Shown one piece after another: positions 15,643 to 17,748 of a stretch of DNA of 17,748 bases. Position numbers and translations under genes: made by a program. A model generated the notes under the pieces. That model was not told the origin of the DNA and searched no databases. It saw only the letters and a program-made list of their open reading frames with translations. The DNA lies in assembly GCA_903912795.1 (NCBI GenBank), contig CAIWIS010000390.1, positions 1 to 17,748 on the forward strand, given 5' to 3'. Every line of letters starts with the position of its first letter. The stretch's first letter is position 1. The DNA comes from an uncultured Bacteroidales bacterium (lineage in GTDB: Bacteria > Bacteroidota > Bacteroidia > Bacteroidales > Paludibacteraceae).

Positions 15643-16224
15643 TTAATATTTTTTGGTGGCATTAAAACAATCACGACAAATAGGTTCATATTCAGCCATT
15701 TCGCCCAAGAGAACACGCTTATCGCTTTCAACAAGGCGGTGCGACACATAAGCTAGTGCACCACAACGAACACAAATTGCATGTACTTTAAATACATCCT
15801 CGGCAATGGCACATAGTGCTGGCATAGGACCAAAAGGAACGCCTTTAAAATCCATATCCAAACCAGCTATTATTACTCGTATACCCTGATCGGCCAATTT
15901 GGTACAAACATCTACCAAACCTTCGTCGAAAAACTGCGCTTCGTCGATACCAATAACATCTACCTCGCCCGAGAAAAGCAAAATACTGCCCGACGATTCA
16001 ACTGGTGTGGAACGAATAGCAGTACGATCATGCGAAACTACTTCGTCTTCGGAATATCGCGTATCAATTTTGGGCTTAAATATCTCAACACTTTGCTTGG
16101 CAAACTTGGCTCTTTTTAATCTTCGGATAAGCTCTTCGGTTTTTCCGGAAAACATGGAACCGCAAATAACTTCGATACTTCCACGTTTTTGCTGTATAGG
16201 ATGATTTTTTTCTGAATAAATCAT
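15643..16224 (-). CDS. tdk: Thymidine kinase (type II, zinc-binding)
   Basis: Salvage enzyme that phosphorylates thymidine (and deoxyuridine) to the 5'-monophosphate using ATP. The 193-residue protein has the P-loop GSMFSGKT (22-29), VDVIGIDEAQFF (88-99) with the Walker B Asp94 and catalytic base Glu95, the lasso-type zinc site of four cysteines (Cys151, Cys154 in ICVRCG; Cys183, Cys186 in ICRDCF), and RVLLGEMAEYEPICRDC, the nucleoside-binding lasso of type II kinases. Length and order are those of E. coli Tdk and human TK1. The ATG at 16224 is preceded by a TAACTTTG box about 86 bp away. It is first in a run with the MATE exporter and perhaps the EEP lipoprotein. Confidence 0.97.
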   Translation of the reverse strand: MIYSEKNHPIQQKRGSIEVICGSMFSGKTEELIRRLKRAKFAKQSVEIFKPKIDTRYSEDEVVSHDRTAIRSTPVESSGSILLFSGEVDVIGIDEAQFFDEGLVDVCTKLADQGIRVIIAGLDMDFKGVPFGPMPALCAIAEDVFKVHAICVRCGALAYVSHRLVESDKRVLLGEMAEYEPICRDCFNATKKY

Positions 16225-16239
16225 GATAGTTTATTGAAA

Positions 16240-16247
16240 TAAGTTTG
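16240..16247 (+). promoter_or_regulatory. Possible -7 box (TAAGTTTG) for the acidic-protein/rsmI unit
   Basis: Exact TAnnTTTG on the plus strand, but about 110 bp before the ATG at 16359 and only 16 bp from the tdk start. A near match, TAACTTTA at 16277-16284, is closer and may be the real one. Confidence 0.3.
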
Positions 16248-16309
16248 TTTTTTTTTCGTTAATCTGATGAATATTGTAACTTTACACCCGATTTCGGAAA
16301 ACAGGACTG

Positions 16310-16317
16310 CAAAGTTA
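16310..16317 (-). promoter_or_regulatory. -7 box (TAACTTTG) for tdk
   Basis: Exact TAnnTTTG on the minus strand, giving a leader of about 80 nt. It mirrors a plus-strand TAACTTTA at 16277-16284, so the two directions may share this divergent region. Confidence 0.5.
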
Positions 16318-16358
16318 AAAAAATATCACACCAAAAATCTATTTTTACAAAAAAAGAT

Positions 16359-17201
16359 ATGAACAGAAAATTATTAGTGACTCTATTGCACAAAAATATC
16401 GAAGAGTTAGGTATGATTACCGAAAGTTTTTTGGAAATGAATGAGTACCCAAAAACAATCATTCAGCTAGCAAAACGTAAAACGGAGGATATTCAGACCA
16501 TACTGGATGAACTTGCAGGGAATAAAGAAAACCTCGAAACCATTAAAATTGCTGATATTAATCAAAATGAGGTAAAAATTGAAGAAATATTTATTGAACA
16601 GCAACCCATTGAAATGCCTGAGCCTGTAGCAGCACTTGAGCCTGTTATTTTACCTGAACCCAGTGAAGTTGAAGTTCCTATTGAAATACATGCACCAGCA
16701 GACCCAATTATTGAAGAGCCGGCATTTATCGAAGTTCAGATGGACGAGATTGAAACAACTACCGAAACTACTATAGAGCAAACCATTGAAATAGAGAACA
16801 ATAATTCAATAACTGAAACAACACTTACTACCGAAACTGTAATAACGGAAGTAATAAAACATACCGAAGAGCAAAAAAAAGTAACTATTGCCGATAAAAT
16901 AGGAAATCAAACTACTTCGCGCAATGAAAAATTATCGCAAGTGGATAATTCGCTAAGTGCTACACATGCTAACAAAAAAGTCACTGATATTAAACAAGCC
17001 ATTAGCATTGGCGATCGCTTTCGGTTTCAGCGTGAACTCTTCAAATCCAATGGCGAGGACATGAACAAAACACTTTCTTACATCAATCAATTGGCCACTT
17101 TGAACGAAGCCATGTCGTTCCTAAAATCGAAATATGGTTGGGATGAAACAAACGAAGCTGTTGAAGATTTTTATCAGATTGTAAAAAGGAAGTTTGTATG
17201 A
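16359..17201 (+). CDS. Acidic Glu/Thr/Pro-rich protein of unknown function, coupled to rsmI
   Basis: A 280-residue protein with no signal peptide and no membrane helix. Three parts can be seen. Residues 1-60 are predicted helical (NIEELGMITESFLEMNEYPK). About 75-180 is a low-complexity, strongly acidic region rich in Glu, Pro, Thr and Ile (EMPEPVAALEPVILPEPSEV, later repeated TTET/TIE patterns), probably disordered. About 205-280 is a compact helical domain (TDIKQAISIGDRFRFQRELF, TLSYINQLATLNEAMSFLKS, WDETNEAVEDFYQIVKRKF) of a kind I recognise as recurring in uncharacterised Bacteroidota proteins. The function is unknown. The last codons overlap the rsmI start (ATGA at 17198-17201), so translation is coupled, which suggests a ribosome- or RNA-linked role at most. 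The ATG at 16359 is the first available. Confidence 0.85.
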   Translation: MNRKLLVTLLHKNIEELGMITESFLEMNEYPKTIIQLAKRKTEDIQTILDELAGNKENLETIKIADINQNEVKIEEIFIEQQPIEMPEPVAALEPVILPEPSEVEVPIEIHAPADPIIEEPAFIEVQMDEIETTTETTIEQTIEIENNNSITETTLTTETVITEVIKHTEEQKKVTIADKIGNQTTSRNEKLSQVDNSLSATHANKKVTDIKQAISIGDRFRFQRELFKSNGEDMNKTLSYINQLATLNEAMSFLKSKYGWDETNEAVEDFYQIVKRKFV

Positions 17202-17748
17202 AACTAACAGTAGTCCCTACTCCTATTGGAAATCTCGAAGATATGACTTTTCGGGCAATTCGCATATTGAAAGAAGCTGATTTAATTTTGGCCGAAGATA
17301 CGCGCACTAGTGGTTTTTTGATGAAGCATTTTGAGATACGAACTCCCATGCAATCGTACCACAAATTTAACGAACATAAAACTGTTGAAAATATTGTGCA
17401 ACGCATAAAAACGGGCTTAAAAGTAGCTTTGATTTCGGATGCTGGCACACCTTCTATTTCCGACCCTGGTTTTTTGGTTGTTCGCGCATGTGTCGAAAAT
17501 GAAATTGACGTGGAATGTTTGCCTGGTGCAACAGCCTTTGTACCTGCATTAGTAGCTTCGGGTATACCCAGTGATAAGTTTTGTTTCGAAGGTTTTTTGC
17601 CACAGAAAAAAGGCCGACAAACACGCCTAACTAAGTTAGCAAGCGAAACACGCACCATGATTTTTTACGAATCGCCCTTTCGATTAGCCAAAACATTGAG
17701 TCAACTTTCGGAGTTTTTGGGGCAAGAACGCAAGGCTTCCGTATCTCG
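17198..17748 (+). CDS. rsmI: 16S rRNA (cytidine-1402-2'-O)-methyltransferase, N-terminal 183 residues (runs off right edge)
   Basis: SAM-dependent methyltransferase that modifies the 2'-OH of C1402 in the ribosomal P site, helping decoding accuracy. My translation from the ATG at 17198 is open for 183 codons plus two bases to the edge. Seen: VPTPIGNLEDMTFRA (6-20), the SAM-binding start of the tetrapyrrole-methylase fold; LAEDTRTSGFL (31-41); LISDAGTPSISDPGFLV (78-94), the Gly-rich family signature; CLPGATAFVPALVASG (107-122); and IFYESPFRLAKTL (155-167). Family members are about 220-290 residues, so roughly the last quarter is missing. The start overlaps the stop of the preceding gene by four bases (ATGA), indicating coupled translation. 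Confidence 0.96.
   Translation, partial: MKLTVVPTPIGNLEDMTFRAIRILKEADLILAEDTRTSGFLMKHFEIRTPMQSYHKFNEHKTVENIVQRIKTGLKVALISDAGTPSISDPGFLVVRACVENEIDVECLPGATAFVPALVASGIPSDKFCFEGFLPQKKGRQTRLTKLASETRTMIFYESPFRLAKTLSQLSEFLGQERKASVS

Noticed and set aside
17083..17658. A 191-codon minus-strand frame
   Set aside because: It is antisense to the rsmI coding region and to the end of the preceding gene, both of which have strong support on the plus strand.

Overview
The window looks like chromosomal core sequence from a low-GC member of the Bacteroidota, probably class Bacteroidia. The reasons are the Bacteroidota-type -7 promoter boxes (TAnnTTTG) in front of several genes, the near absence of Shine-Dalgarno sites, a single-chain 1242-residue PurL, a DUF4494 protein beside a YggS protein, and a Bacteroidota-type acidic protein beside rsmI. 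Species cannot be fixed from this stretch.

Layout, left to right. Bases 1-594 (minus) are the N-terminal 198 codons of a membrane pyrophosphatase (HppA) that runs off the left edge. A 140-bp stretch of heptanucleotide-phased repeats (641-780) separates it from a two-gene minus-strand unit: a Ste24-type M48 membrane protease (1557-2795), then MTA/SAH nucleosidase mtnN (784-1530). A divergent promoter region (about 2796-2994) leads into a plus-strand unit: a membrane-anchored metallophosphoesterase, a lipoprotein solute-binding protein, and one polypeptide that fuses an ABC permease to its ATPase. This unit converges on yggS with the two stop codons overlapping. yggS directly abuts the upstream DUF4494 gene. 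Next come a small secreted orphan protein with a strong terminator (7771-7805) and purL (8416-12144).

The only accessory-looking patch is 12315-12957. It holds the frameshifted C-terminal remnant of a Schlafen/AlbA_2-type ATP-binding regulator, a 21-bp imperfect direct repeat and about 140 bp of unexplained sequence, ending at the terminator of a tRNA-Pro(GGG) gene. On the other side of the tRNA is a minus-strand run of tdk, a MATE exporter, and a lipoprotein of the endonuclease/exonuclease/phosphatase fold. The window closes with a divergent plus-strand pair: an acidic Glu/Thr-rich protein of unknown function, translationally coupled (ATGA) to rsmI, which runs off the right edge.

Most genes are housekeeping: purine synthesis (PurL), thymidine salvage (Tdk), SAM by-product recycling (MtnN), PLP homeostasis (YggS), pyrophosphate-driven ion pumping (HppA) and 16S rRNA modification (RsmI). 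I found no convincing new defence or mobile system. The least explained items are the heptad-phased intergenic repeats, the single-chain ABC importer with its lipoprotein, the DUF4494-YggS pair, the small secreted protein, and the acidic protein coupled to rsmI.
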